Shown: positions 1 through 7,912 of the stretch, in pieces
Numbering within the stretch: the first letter of the stretch is position 1
How the letters are laid out: every line of letters begins with the position of its first letter
DNA from: Hymenobacter monticola
Lineage (GTDB): Bacteria; Bacteroidota; Bacteroidia; Cytophagales; Hymenobacteraceae
Reading direction: 5' to 3'
Assembly: GCF_022811645.1 (NCBI RefSeq)
Contig: NZ_CP094538.1
Span: forward strand, 1 to 64,000
Length of the DNA: 64,000 nucleotides
Translations under genes and position numbers: made by a program
Notes under the pieces: model-generated
What the model was told of the DNA's origin: nothing
The model's input: the letters and a program-made list of their open reading frames with translations, nothing else
Database searches by the model: none

Positions 1-145
1 GCTGGGCTTGCTTCTCCAGCTCTGTCAGTTGTTTGCGCGAGAGCCGAAGCTGAATGGTCGCATCGTGCGGGGATTCCACCTTCGGCCGGCCGGGGCCGCG
101 CTTCTTTTTTTTCGCTGGGTCGGGGTTGGATTTCTCGGTGGACAT
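1..145 (-). CDS. Partial small ribbon-helix-helix-like DNA-binding protein (N-terminus only)
   Basis: Reading from an ATG at 145 leftwards gives 48 residues open to the window edge. The first part is lysine- and proline-rich with the AT-hook-like core KKKKRGPGRPK. The following stretch ATIQLRLSRKQLTELEKQA has the beta-strand/helix pattern seen in ribbon-helix-helix plasmid accessory proteins such as MobC or CopG-type regulators. The gene is cut by the window edge, so length and partner genes are unknown. A plasmid mobilisation or copy-control role is an inference from this pattern and from the nearby replication origin. Confidence 0.5.
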   Translation of the reverse strand, partial: MSTEKSNPDPAKKKKRGPGRPKVESPHDATIQLRLSRKQLTELEKQAQ

Positions 146-404
146 AGGGCAAAATTAGAGGTAAAGGCTAGGCCCCCCGGCAGGGGCGAGAAGAGGGAGG
201 CCAGGGGCCGACCGGGGTTTTTGCACAGCAAAAACACTTCTTGCTTTAGTGCTAAACTAGCCCGGAACTGGCCAAAAGGTACGAATGCCCACCGTATTTG
301 CAATACTGTCCGGACCCCTTTTTCTCTATTTGCCTCCCTCCAGAAGTTGCCTATGAAATATCCGCGCTCGTCTCCTCTGGCCCTACTCATCTAGCCCGAT
401 ACCC

Positions 405-1181
405 TAATTTATTTGCTATTGTATTTGCCCTTATTTATCAGCTTCTGCTTATTTTCTGAATTCCCCTACTGCTAGCATCCCGCTATCTAACTTCGAAGTC
501 CTTTTTTTTATTTGCCTTTATATTTGGCCTTATTACACTGCTATTTGCCGCTTTCTGCTCGTTTATTCGCCATTCAGAATTTCAAAGTTGCCCATTTTCT
601 CAGCTCGATTTACCATTTCTCTACTGCCTGGAGAAACAGAAAACAACCTGACCGGCGCTATTGCTTCAGCTTGTTTTGCCACTTTCCGGCGACATACCCT
701 CACTACCCATTCCTTTTTATTTGCTCTTATGTTTGCCGTTATTCTGTTGCTCTGCGCCACCTTCAGCTCTTTTTGCCAACTTCACAACCATCCAACTTCG
801 ATATTCGCACCTTATCGTTTGCTCTTGTATTTGCCCTAGCTAGCCACAATTTACTAATCTTATCATCTCACTTACTATGCAGCCTTGATATCAGACCATT
901 TTTATTTGCTCTTATATTTGCCCTTATTAGCCGGCCTTCATCCGATATTACGCCTCTCCTACTGACTGAATTCAAACTCCTGAACTCGATACTGCGCCAG
1001 TATTCGCTTTTATATTTGCCCTTATTATAGTCATCCTTGCCGTCTTTCTGGTTACGTCAAGCGGCATATTTGTTACACCTAGTAAAAGAGTAAAGGGAAA
1101 TTATTGCGGTAGTTTATCGCTGCCCCAATGCCTGCGCCCAGTACCTATTCTCTCTTTATTTGCTCTTATGTTTGCCCTTGT
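405..1181 (+). repeat. Array of seven AT-rich repeats about 100 bp apart
   Basis: Copies of a ~25-bp unit close to TTTATTTGCTCTTATATT followed by TGCCCTTATTA lie at about 405, 507, 714, 813, 899, 1003 and 1151, all in the same orientation. An eighth copy in the opposite orientation lies at 1570-1595, directly before the start codon of the zinc-ribbon gene. Spacing is mostly 86-102 bp, with two larger gaps that look like missing units. Each unit contains the heptamer TTTGCYC twice, 12 bp apart. The core TATATTTG also matches the Bacteroidota -7 promoter consensus TAnnTTTG. The region 146-1155 has no convincing gene; open frames crossing it follow the repeats. A binding array for a replication, partition or transfer protein is the likely role. 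Confidence 0.6.
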
Positions 1182-1572
1182 TGTCAGTTTGTGCTCGTTC
1201 TGCTGCCTCCTCTTGTGCGCTATATCGGCTGGCTATTCCGCTTATTAGTTGGCTTTCTCCTTTCTCTCGACACTGCTCGACTAACTGATTAACCCGGGAG
1301 CGCAAGTCCGCTGGTCTTTGCTCGTCTGGCAAATTCCTATCCGCTAATATTTGCTTTGCAGTAGCCGCCACCTCTTTCACAAACTGCCACAACTCTAGCT
1401 CCTCATTGGTCAGTGGATTCTTAACAGCATGGCCTTTTTCTACCAGCTTGGCATGCTGCAGTTCGTTTCGCTGAAGTTGCTGTCGATAGGAATTTCCACA
1501 TGAATCTCCGCAAAATAAGCCGCCCCGTCTCTTGGGAGTATACTCATTCTGGCATTTCAGGCACTTCGGCAT
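1156..1572 (-). CDS. Small zinc-ribbon/zinc-finger protein
   Basis: The product has 138 residues if started at the ATG at 1572. An upstream in-frame start at 1608 is possible, but it would run through a repeat that looks regulatory. The N-terminus, MPKCLKCQNEYTPKR then FCGDSCGNSYR, has two CxxC-type pairs typical of a small zinc ribbon. The remainder is charged and helical (EQCREKGESQLISG) with no enzyme motif. It has an inverted copy of the AT-rich repeat at each end, one overlapping the C-terminal coding end and one just before the start codon, so it may be regulated by whatever binds the array. Function unknown; a plasmid-encoded DNA-binding role is an inference. Confidence 0.55.
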   Translation of the reverse strand: MPKCLKCQNEYTPKRRGGLFCGDSCGNSYRQQLQRNELQHAKLVEKGHAVKNPLTNEELELWQFVKEVAATAKQILADRNLPDEQRPADLRSRVNQLVEQCREKGESQLISGIASRYSAQEEAAERAQTDNKGKHKSK

Positions 1573-1608
1573 AAGGCAAATATAAGAGCAAATACTATGG
1601 TACCCCAT

Positions 1609-2361
1609 TGCCCGACGACCATACTAGAAGCCAGTATTCCGAATCAAGCCCAAATTCCTCCCCGAGCAGCTTACCTTTTTGCTTTCTGCGCAGTTTGAAG
1701 TACTTCCCCACCGCCTTCCTATTCCCCCACTGCCTCCTCTCCTGCTGTTGGAGCCCATACCTGAAAAGCTAACCCAATAACGATTAAAAATCTATTCAGA
1801 AGATGCCAAAATTTTAATAGCAATCAAACGCAAAATTTGTCTTAATCCTTGATAGCCCCCTTCAATTGGTACTTTTTGTTTTTAAAGATTGAATCACCCG
1901 AGGCAACTGAATCGAATAAGTAAAGTGCAATAATTACAATTGACATCAGTCACCTTGGCTAGTGATTTAAAACGAGTAACTCGCCTTTAAAAACATCTGC
2001 TTGACATGTCAAGACATACCCTGAAAAGGAGGTCATTTTACAGTTGGGCGAGAAATTGCGGTGAGAGCCTAGCTATCTCAACAGACAGTTTTAGGGAGAT
2101 TCGTTGATTCGTGAGACGGCAAGCAAAGACTGCAGTAAGAGGAGTACCCTGCCCCACACTTGGCTTAAAGAATTAAGCCATTTTAATATAATTATAAACC
2201 GAACTGACAAACAATTCTTTGTGGCTTAAAGTAACTCTTCGCTCCGTTGCAACTGGAATCCCGGCTATGGCCACATGCAGAGCCAATGCACTGCGAGCAA
2301 GAAAATCATTTGTCGTTAATTGTTGATATTCAGTAATTTACAAATAAATAAAGAACTGAAC
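1609..2361. other. Gene-free AT-rich stretch before the origin
   Basis: No open frame here has plausible composition, and I see no RNA gene. The stretch is AT-rich and leads into the replication origin. It contains scattered short inverted motifs but nothing I can assign. Confidence 0.4.
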
Positions 2362-2493
2362 TAACAGGTTTTGTACGTATATACGCACAAAGCTTTCAGT
2401 GAAAGCTTCTGAAAAGCCTATTTGAGGGACAAACCAGTGCTACAGAGGCTTTTTGATAGTGTTCTTGTTCGTATATACGTACAAAACCTGTTA
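2362..2493. repeat. Perfect 24-bp inverted repeat at the replication origin
   Basis: The arms at 2362-2385 (TAACAGGTTTTGTACGTATA then TACG) and 2470-2493 are exact reverse complements, separated by 84 bp. The first 12 bases of each arm match the iteron core TAACAGGTTTTGT found at 2920-3030, with TACGTATATACG in place of TCCGTTAACT. A smaller palindrome, AAAGCTTTCAGTGAAAGCTT, sits inside at about 2390-2409. In Rep_3 plasmids inverted iterons are usually operators for Rep autoregulation or copy control; that role is inferred here. Confidence 0.65.
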
Positions 2494-2919
2494 ATTAAGC
2501 ACTGACCTATACGACAAATTTCCAATCAAACAATTGTCTAACAACAGTTTACATTCTAACAGCAAGCTTCTTTGGTTGGGTTGGCTAATCCAGCTCTTAT
2601 CTGTTGATTTCCTTGGTGGGACAACACTTGCAGACCGAGTCCAACTCATGAGAAAGGAGGATAATGACAGTTGGATATGCTCTATCAGCCTAGGATAAAA
2701 GTCATTAATGAAAAAATAGTAAAAATTAGCAAAAAAGTGCAATCACTATTTTTGCCTTTTAGTGCCTTTTTTGTTGTTTTTCCCCTTTCCAGGCGGTACA
2801 AAACCACACCTTTAAAGCCTTTTTTAAAATCTTCAACAATTTTGTGAGTTTTTTTAGTATTTACTCTATTTGCAGGGTGGTATAACTAGCTTTAAACCAA
2901 TTCGATATAGCACATAAAA
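2494..2919. other. AT-rich region of the putative origin
   Basis: A strongly AT-rich stretch with long T runs (for example around 2745-2790 and 2820-2870) lies between the inverted repeat and the tandem iterons. This is the usual place for the DNA unwinding element of an iteron origin. I found no clear DnaA box. A short minus-strand open frame at 2491-2742 looks accidental. Confidence 0.4.
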
Positions 2920-3030
2920 AACAGGTTTTGTCCGTTAACTAACAGGAAATTGCTCCTTAAAAACAGGTTTTGTCCGTTAACTAACAGGTTTTGTCCGTCA
3001 AACTAACAGGTTTTGTCCGTTAACTAACAG
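2920..3030 (+). repeat. Tandem iterons of the replication origin
   Basis: Units of 21-22 bp with the core AACAGGTTTTGTCCGTTAAC start at 2920, 2962, 2983 and 3005. A degenerate unit lies at 2941 and a partial one begins at 3026, so the spacing is close to two helical turns throughout. They end about 65 bp before the rep start codon. This is the classic arrangement of Rep-binding iterons that serve both for initiation and for control of rep. Confidence 0.88.
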
Positions 3031-3096
3031 GGATAAATTATTTACAGTTAATTTGGGTTCGCGAAGCGTTTCTGGTATCCTATCTCCTTCCAACCT

Positions 3097-4098
3097 ATGT
3101 CCGTCAGAACAACTGCTAAATCTATTGTGACAAGTGCTGCTCTTGCACCAGCTTCATCCCATCAGTCCAAGCCGGTAGAAATCAGGCAAAGCAACGCCAT
3201 TACAACTGCTCGGTATGACATGACTTCGTTGGAAATGGATATTATGTTTGCCCTGCTCTCCCGATTGAACAAGGACGATAAGCCGGGCACTATGTATCAG
3301 CTTAGGGTTCAGGAGTTGGAGCAACTCACCGGCCGGGAATGGAACTATCACAGGCTGGGGCCATCCGTTGAGGCATTGGTCGGTCGATGCTACCACATTG
3401 AAGAAGATAATTCTTGGCTGAAGGTGACAATGTTGGCCTCGGCCGAGTACATCAAAGGGCAAGGCGTTATTGAGTTAGAGATTTCGGAAAAGTTACGTCC
3501 TTACCTCATCGACTTAAAGAATAACTTCACCAGCTACCGACTGCAGTCGGTGCTTAGCCTGACCAGCAAATATGCAAAGCGGATATATGAACTGGCCTCG
3601 CAGTGGAAAGACATTGGGGCTACTAAAACGTACTCGCTGGATGAGTTCAAGTATATGCTCAGCCTGAAAGACCCGACGAATAAGGAACCGGAACAATATC
3701 TCCAGATTTCCAACCTGAAAAAATTCGTGCTGGACATTGCTGTCCAGCAAATCAATGACCATACGGATTTAACCATATCCTACAAGCTGGGCAAGGTAGG
3801 CCGTTCTTACCAAAATGTATGTTTCTATGTGGTTAGACACCAGCCGCAGCAGCTGCCTATTCCGTTTGAGCTAAGCGCCGAGGATGCCCGGACGCAAACG
3901 GCGCGTAAGAACCTCGAGGAATTGGGGATTAAGGACCAGACACTGGTTAAACAAATTCTCACAACCGAGACGCTATTGACAGAGCTGTTTGCGTTTATGT
4001 ACAAGTACAAGACGGGTAAAATCAAAGCCACTAGCAATGCCGGAGGACTCTTCCTTAAAATGCACAGTTTAGCCGGTCACAAAAAGTCCATGAGCTAG
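3097..4098 (+). CDS. rep: Replication initiator protein, Rep_3 (RepB/RepE) family
   Basis: This 333-residue protein binds the upstream iterons and starts plasmid replication. Family signatures are the N-terminal winged-helix segment ITTARYDMTSLEMDIMFALL (residues about 35-54), then LISxxLRPYLIDLK-like and SLTSKYAKRIYELASQWK (about 150-170), a typical Rep_3 landmark, and YSLDEFKYML leading into the second winged helix. Length fits the family (about 300-350). The start is the ATG 65 bp after the last iteron. The stop codon TAG lies inside the CTAG target site of the downstream IS element, so the reading frame is intact. The gene is presumably autoregulated through the iterons and the upstream inverted repeat. 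Confidence 0.9.
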   Translation: MSVRTTAKSIVTSAALAPASSHQSKPVEIRQSNAITTARYDMTSLEMDIMFALLSRLNKDDKPGTMYQLRVQELEQLTGREWNYHRLGPSVEALVGRCYHIEEDNSWLKVTMLASAEYIKGQGVIELEISEKLRPYLIDLKNNFTSYRLQSVLSLTSKYAKRIYELASQWKDIGATKTYSLDEFKYMLSLKDPTNKEPEQYLQISNLKKFVLDIAVQQINDHTDLTISYKLGKVGRSYQNVCFYVVRHQPQQLPIPFELSAEDARTQTARKNLEELGIKDQTLVKQILTTETLLTELFAFMYKYKTGKIKATSNAGGLFLKMHSLAGHKKSMS

Positions 4099-4955
4099 AT
4101 GGTGTTATGGACTTATGAGCAAATTAAGGCTGGTAGCTTTGGCGAGCATGAGCCCGACAAAGGCCAAATAGTGGAGTTGTTGCAAACTGACGGCCAATCG
4201 TTCGTAATCACGGGCCAGGCGCTTGTAACGGGCACTCCAACTCAAACTGCGCTCCACGACCCAGCGGCGGGGCAGCAGCACGAAGCCCCGTTTGGCGTGC
4301 CCGAGTTTGACTACTTGCAGGTCGATGCCGTACTGCTCAGCAGCTTGTGCCGGCACTTCGCCCGTGTAGCCCTGGTCAGCGTAGGCCAAGGTAACGCTTT
4401 GGCCGGATGCTACTTGTACTTCCTCCGCCAAGACGCTTACCTGCGCCCGGTCCTGTTCGTTGGCCGGCGTGACGATGGCAGCCAGCAGGTGCCCCAGCGT
4501 GTCGACGGCCACGTGGACCTTGCTGCCCTTGCGCCGTTTGGCTCCATCGTAGCCGGCCCGGTGCCCGCTTTCGGGCGTGCTTTGCAGTGTGCGCGAATCA
4601 AAAATCACGGCGCTCGGCTCCGCCGGGCGGGCTTCGTTCAGGCGCAGGACCTGGCGCAAGTCGTCGGTCAGGGCTTCAAAGACGCGGGCGTCTCGCCAAC
4701 GCGCCCATTGCTGATAGCACGTGGCCCAAGGCGGCAAATCGTGGGGCAAATACCGCCACGTACAGCCCGTGCGCACCACGTAGCGCAAAGCGTTAAACAA
4801 TTCACGCAACGGGTATTGGCGCTGGCCGGCATCTTCGCGCACCAGCAGCAAATACGGTAGTAGAAAGGCCCATTCGTCGTCCGTCACGTCGCTGGGATAA
4901 CCTCGGCGGGTAATTTCCATACCCGCTAATTTCGCTCATAGGTGCATAACACCGT
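4099..4955 (-). mobile_element. IS5-family insertion sequence, complete
   Basis: An 857-bp element with near-matching terminal inverted repeats: the left end reads GGTGTTATGGACTTATGAGC from 4101 and the right end, reverse complemented, reads GGTGTTATGCACCTATGAGC. It is flanked on both sides by CTAG (4095-4098 and 4956-4959), taken as a 4-bp target duplication. It carries a single transposase gene. The insertion sits exactly at the last codon of rep without changing its protein. Confidence 0.85.
4105..4920 (-). CDS. IS5-family transposase (single-frame, DDE type)
   Basis: This 271-residue protein fills most of the element. The N-terminus, YPSDVTDDEWAFLLPYL, is the DUF4096-like domain that opens many IS5-family transposases. 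Catalytic acidic residues are visible in VIFDSRTLQS, LAYADQGYTGE and the VVERSLSW stretch (the D, D and E of the DDE triad). It catalyses cut-and-paste movement of the surrounding element. The frame is uninterrupted and both ends are present, so it may be active. High GC content is similar to the neighbourhood. Confidence 0.9.
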   Translation of the reverse strand: MEITRRGYPSDVTDDEWAFLLPYLLLVREDAGQRQYPLRELFNALRYVVRTGCTWRYLPHDLPPWATCYQQWARWRDARVFEALTDDLRQVLRLNEARPAEPSAVIFDSRTLQSTPESGHRAGYDGAKRRKGSKVHVAVDTLGHLLAAIVTPANEQDRAQVSVLAEEVQVASGQSVTLAYADQGYTGEVPAQAAEQYGIDLQVVKLGHAKRGFVLLPRRWVVERSLSWSARYKRLARDYERLAVSLQQLHYLAFVGLMLAKATSLNLLISP

Positions 4956-4964
4956 CTAGAGAAT

Positions 4965-5231
4965 GTTGGCCTTGATTAAAAGTTTGGTACGGATGTTACG
5001 TGGCTGGCACACCCATTTGAATCAGAGTACCGGAAAGCCATTAGAAGTGTCTATCGGATACTTTGATTGCTGCTATGGGTTTCGGATACCGCATTTAGCT
5101 GTGCTAGCAGCCACCAAGAGGCAGCAGGTAGCCAGTACCCGAAAACGCTCGTTTTTGTGCCTCGTGCTTGTTTATCAATTCAATAGCTGAACTGATGTAA
5201 CATCCGTACCAAACTTTTAACCAAGGCCAAC
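4965..5231. mobile_element. MITE-like element with 35-bp terminal inverted repeats
   Basis: The 35-bp arms at 4965-4999 and 5197-5231 match at 34 positions as inverted repeats (GTTGGCCTTG, then AAAAGTTTGGTACGGATGTT). The ~197 bp between them has no convincing gene; a 75-codon frame crosses it but resembles nothing. The element lies 9 bp after the IS5 insertion. A similar tail, AACTTTTAACCAAG, appears at about 60522, perhaps a remnant of a related element. Size, symmetry and lack of coding suggest a non-autonomous transposon. The partner transposase is not in this window. Confidence 0.6.
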
Positions 5232-5360
5232 GCCTGACCGTCTGGCAGCAGCTTACCAGTTCAACATTCGCCTGGTGTACTGGTACGTCCCGGTGCCCCG
5301 CTGGCCCGTGGACAATCGGGGCAGGAAATGCCATAGCTTACCGTACTTCACTGGTCCTGC

Positions 5361-6713
5361 GTGCCTGACTCTTTCAATCTCCGATTCCTACTGGCGGCTA
5401 CGCTCCTATTGCTGCTATTTGCTGCGGCTTTCGAAGCCGCCGTCCGGTGGCCGGGCCAACCGGTGACGGCCGCTCGGCCGGCTCCTGAGGCAACCCGAGC
5501 CGATTCGGCTACTGTCGAAAGGTCCATACCGGCGGCACTATCCCCGCCCGATGCGCCGGCCCTACCCGCACCGCCCGTAATAACTCCGGGGCTGCCCGAC
5601 CGCGAGCCACACCCGGTATTTGAGCGCGGCAACTGGTTCGCGCGGCGGCCCCGGCGGCTGCACCGCTACGTGGGTACGGTGGGCGGCCAGCCCGCCACAG
5701 CGCTGCTCGAGTGGCAGAACCCCGACTCCGTGGCGGGCCGCTTTTACCTGCACCGCCACGGACCGGAATACTCCTTGCATTTGCCGACCCCACCCGAGCC
5801 GACCGCCCAGCGCCCCATTCGCCGCCGGGGGCGGGTGCTGGTAGTGGCGGAAGCTGGCTGGAGCGGTCGTTCGAGCGAGTGGCGGCTGCACAGCCGGCCG
5901 GGAGCCACCCTCACGGGCACTTGGCGCGGCGGGCCCACGGGCCGGCCCCAACCCGTGGTGCTGCGCGAAGACTACACCGGCGGTGTGCGCCTGGCCATCC
6001 AGACCTGGTGGGTCCACGGCAATTATACCACGACCGACGAATACGGCCATCGCTATAGTTCAGTAGCGCAGGTGCGGTACGAATTTCCGCACCTGCCCGA
6101 CCCAACCCGCGTGCCCCCGGCCCTACGCCCGGTGCTCTCGCCCGGCCCGGCCACGCGCCGCCGGCTTCTCCTTGAAGGCGGCGACGGGGACTGCATCACC
6201 GACCAAAAGCTCCGCGTGCGGCTCAATGACTTTGGGCTGTTCAGCTACTCCTACGAGGAATATTGCAGCATCATCGGCGGCGCGGCCGACGAGCGGTACC
6301 GCTACGCGCTGCTGGACCTGCGGGCTGGGCGCTGGATAACGCCCGTCAGCCAACTACTCCCCCACTACCACGAGGGCCTGGCCCGCCTGCTGGCCCGCCA
6401 CTTGCTGCAAGACGATGAGTACTGGCGAATCAGTCACGACAGCACCTGGCGACGGGAAATGAATCGCTACCTCGGCGCCCGGCCCGACACGCTGGCGGCT
6501 ACCACGCGCTGGCTGCGGGCCAACACCCCTGTCTCGGTCAGGGAGAGCCTGTTGACCGGGAGCGGGTTGGAAATAGCCGACTGGCGGGGCCATTACATTG
6601 AGGCCTTTCCCCGCGAAACGTTTACCTGGTTTATTCCTTACCGGGAGCTGCGCCCGCTGGTACGGCCCGGCACCCCGCTGGCCCGGATGCTGGCGGCGCG
6701 GGGCCTGTGGTAA
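5361..6713 (+). CDS. Exported DUF3298-like protein, tandem family member 1
   Basis: The product has 450 residues. I chose the GTG at 5361 because the following LRFLLAATLLLLLFAAAFEA matches the N-terminus of the next gene almost residue for residue. This hydrophobic segment is a signal peptide or anchor, followed by a proline-rich linker. The middle domain begins YVGTVGGQPATALLEW and looks like a beta-rich barrel. The C-terminal half has the DUF3298 (RsiV/PdaC-like) pattern: VRLNDFGLFSYSYEEYCS, an L-D-L-x-x-G-R-W-I-T turn, and the terminal IPYRELRPLV. It is first of four tandem paralogues, with 26 bp to the next gene, and probably acts in the periplasm or on the surface. Specific function is unknown. 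Confidence 0.7.
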   Translation: MPDSFNLRFLLAATLLLLLFAAAFEAAVRWPGQPVTAARPAPEATRADSATVERSIPAALSPPDAPALPAPPVITPGLPDREPHPVFERGNWFARRPRRLHRYVGTVGGQPATALLEWQNPDSVAGRFYLHRHGPEYSLHLPTPPEPTAQRPIRRRGRVLVVAEAGWSGRSSEWRLHSRPGATLTGTWRGGPTGRPQPVVLREDYTGGVRLAIQTWWVHGNYTTTDEYGHRYSSVAQVRYEFPHLPDPTRVPPALRPVLSPGPATRRRLLLEGGDGDCITDQKLRVRLNDFGLFSYSYEEYCSIIGGAADERYRYALLDLRAGRWITPVSQLLPHYHEGLARLLARHLLQDDEYWRISHDSTWRREMNRYLGARPDTLAATTRWLRANTPVSVRESLLTGSGLEIADWRGHYIEAFPRETFTWFIPYRELRPLVRPGTPLARMLAARGLW

Positions 6714-6739
6714 CTTGCTGGTCTTCGCCGTTTGCGCCC

Positions 6740-7912
6740 ATGCCTGCCGCTCCCAATTTCCGATTTCTGCTGTCGGCCACAGTCCTGCTTCTGCTGTTTG
6801 CCGGCGCTTTTGAGGCGGCCGTCCGGTGGCCCGGCCGGCCGACGACGCCGCCGGTCCCAGCCACGATAGCCGAAACCAGCCCCACCCCACCGGCTCCGCC
6901 CGCCACGCGGGCCCTTACGCCCCCGGCGCCCCGCTCCGCTGTCGAGGCAGACCCGGCGGCGTGGCGGGTGGTGAGCCACCCGGCCCAGCAGCGGAGTCTG
7001 CACGTGCACCGCTACGGGGGCATGATAGACGGCCGCCCCGCCACGGCCGAACTGCAATGGTACGCGCCCGACTCGGTGTGGGGCCGCTTCTACCGACACG
7101 GGCGCGAACCGGACTACGAACTGCGGGGCCAACTGCATCAACCGGATTCGCTGGTGCTGGAGGTGTTTCCGAACGATACGTCCTACACCCCACGGGGTCG
7201 GTGGCGGGTACTTAGCTGGCCGGGGGACCCGGTGCTGAAAGCCGTTTGGCAGCAGGGCAACCGGCGGCGGCGCGTCGTACTGAGCGAAAGCTACGTCGGT
7301 GCCGTGCGCTACGACGTCCGCACCGTAGAGTACACCGATGGCGCGCGTGGCCGCCTGGTACACGACTTTCTGACCCTGCCAGTTCCCGTCATGGTTCCCC
7401 GGCGGCTACGTGACCGCCTCAGCCCCGGCCCCCAAGCCCGCCTTCGGCAGCTGACGGCCGCGAGGTACTATTTGTGTGACGCGCAACGCCGGCTAAGCGT
7501 GCGCCTCAACGACTATGGCCTGTTCAGCTACCAGCTGGACTACCACTGCAGTCCGACCGATGCCAGTGTCGCGGGCGGGGTTGACCTGGACAGTTTTCTC
7601 TTCGACCTCGTCAGCGGACAGCCGCTGACGGTGGAAAGCCAGCTACGCCCCGGCTACGAACGGCCGTTACGCCAGTTGCTGGCCCGTCATATTGAGCCCG
7701 ACCTTGTGGATATTTGCATCAGTAAGTACCTGCTGCGAACGACGATGCCGGACGCAGGCCTATGCCTTACCTGGCGTGGCCTGGAAGCGGCCTATGAGGG
7801 TCCCATAAAATGCGGCATCCTCTCGATTGCGATTCCCTACCGCGAACTGCGCCCGCTGGTGCGGCCCGGCACGCCACTGGCCCGCATGCTAACCGCCCGG
7901 CGAATATGGTAA
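6740..7912 (+). CDS. Exported DUF3298-like protein, tandem family member 2
   Basis: The product has 390 residues from the ATG at 6740, which starts MPAAPNFRFLLSATVLLLLF, parallel to member 1. It has a signal anchor, a shorter proline linker, the beta-rich YGGMIDGRPATAELQW segment, VRLNDYGLFSYQLDYHC, then FDLVSGQPLTVESQLRPGY and the C-terminal IPYRELRPLVRPGTPLARML shared by the whole family. It overlaps the next gene by 7 bp (ATG at 7906, stop at 7910-7912), so the cluster is likely one transcript with coupled translation. The N-terminal similarity to member 1 extends into the promoter-proximal coding DNA, suggesting recent duplication. Confidence 0.7.
   Translation: MPAAPNFRFLLSATVLLLLFAGAFEAAVRWPGRPTTPPVPATIAETSPTPPAPPATRALTPPAPRSAVEADPAAWRVVSHPAQQRSLHVHRYGGMIDGRPATAELQWYAPDSVWGRFYRHGREPDYELRGQLHQPDSLVLEVFPNDTSYTPRGRWRVLSWPGDPVLKAVWQQGNRRRRVVLSESYVGAVRYDVRTVEYTDGARGRLVHDFLTLPVPVMVPRRLRDRLSPGPQARLRQLTAARYYLCDAQRRLSVRLNDYGLFSYQLDYHCSPTDASVAGGVDLDSFLFDLVSGQPLTVESQLRPGYERPLRQLLARHIEPDLVDICISKYLLRTTMPDAGLCLTWRGLEAAYEGPIKCGILSIAIPYRELRPLVRPGTPLARMLTARRIW

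Noticed and set aside
512..1030. 172-codon open frame across the AT-rich repeats
   Set aside because: It follows the repeat units and lacks a credible start or composition; better explained as non-coding repeat DNA.
405..1181. CRISPR or attC array at the left end
   Set aside because: Inter-repeat distances of 86-208 bp are too long and irregular for CRISPR, and no attC-type palindromic folding or GTTRRRY core is evident.
4963..5190. 75-codon gene within the MITE-like element
   Set aside because: No similarity or composition bias; confined to the inverted-repeat element.
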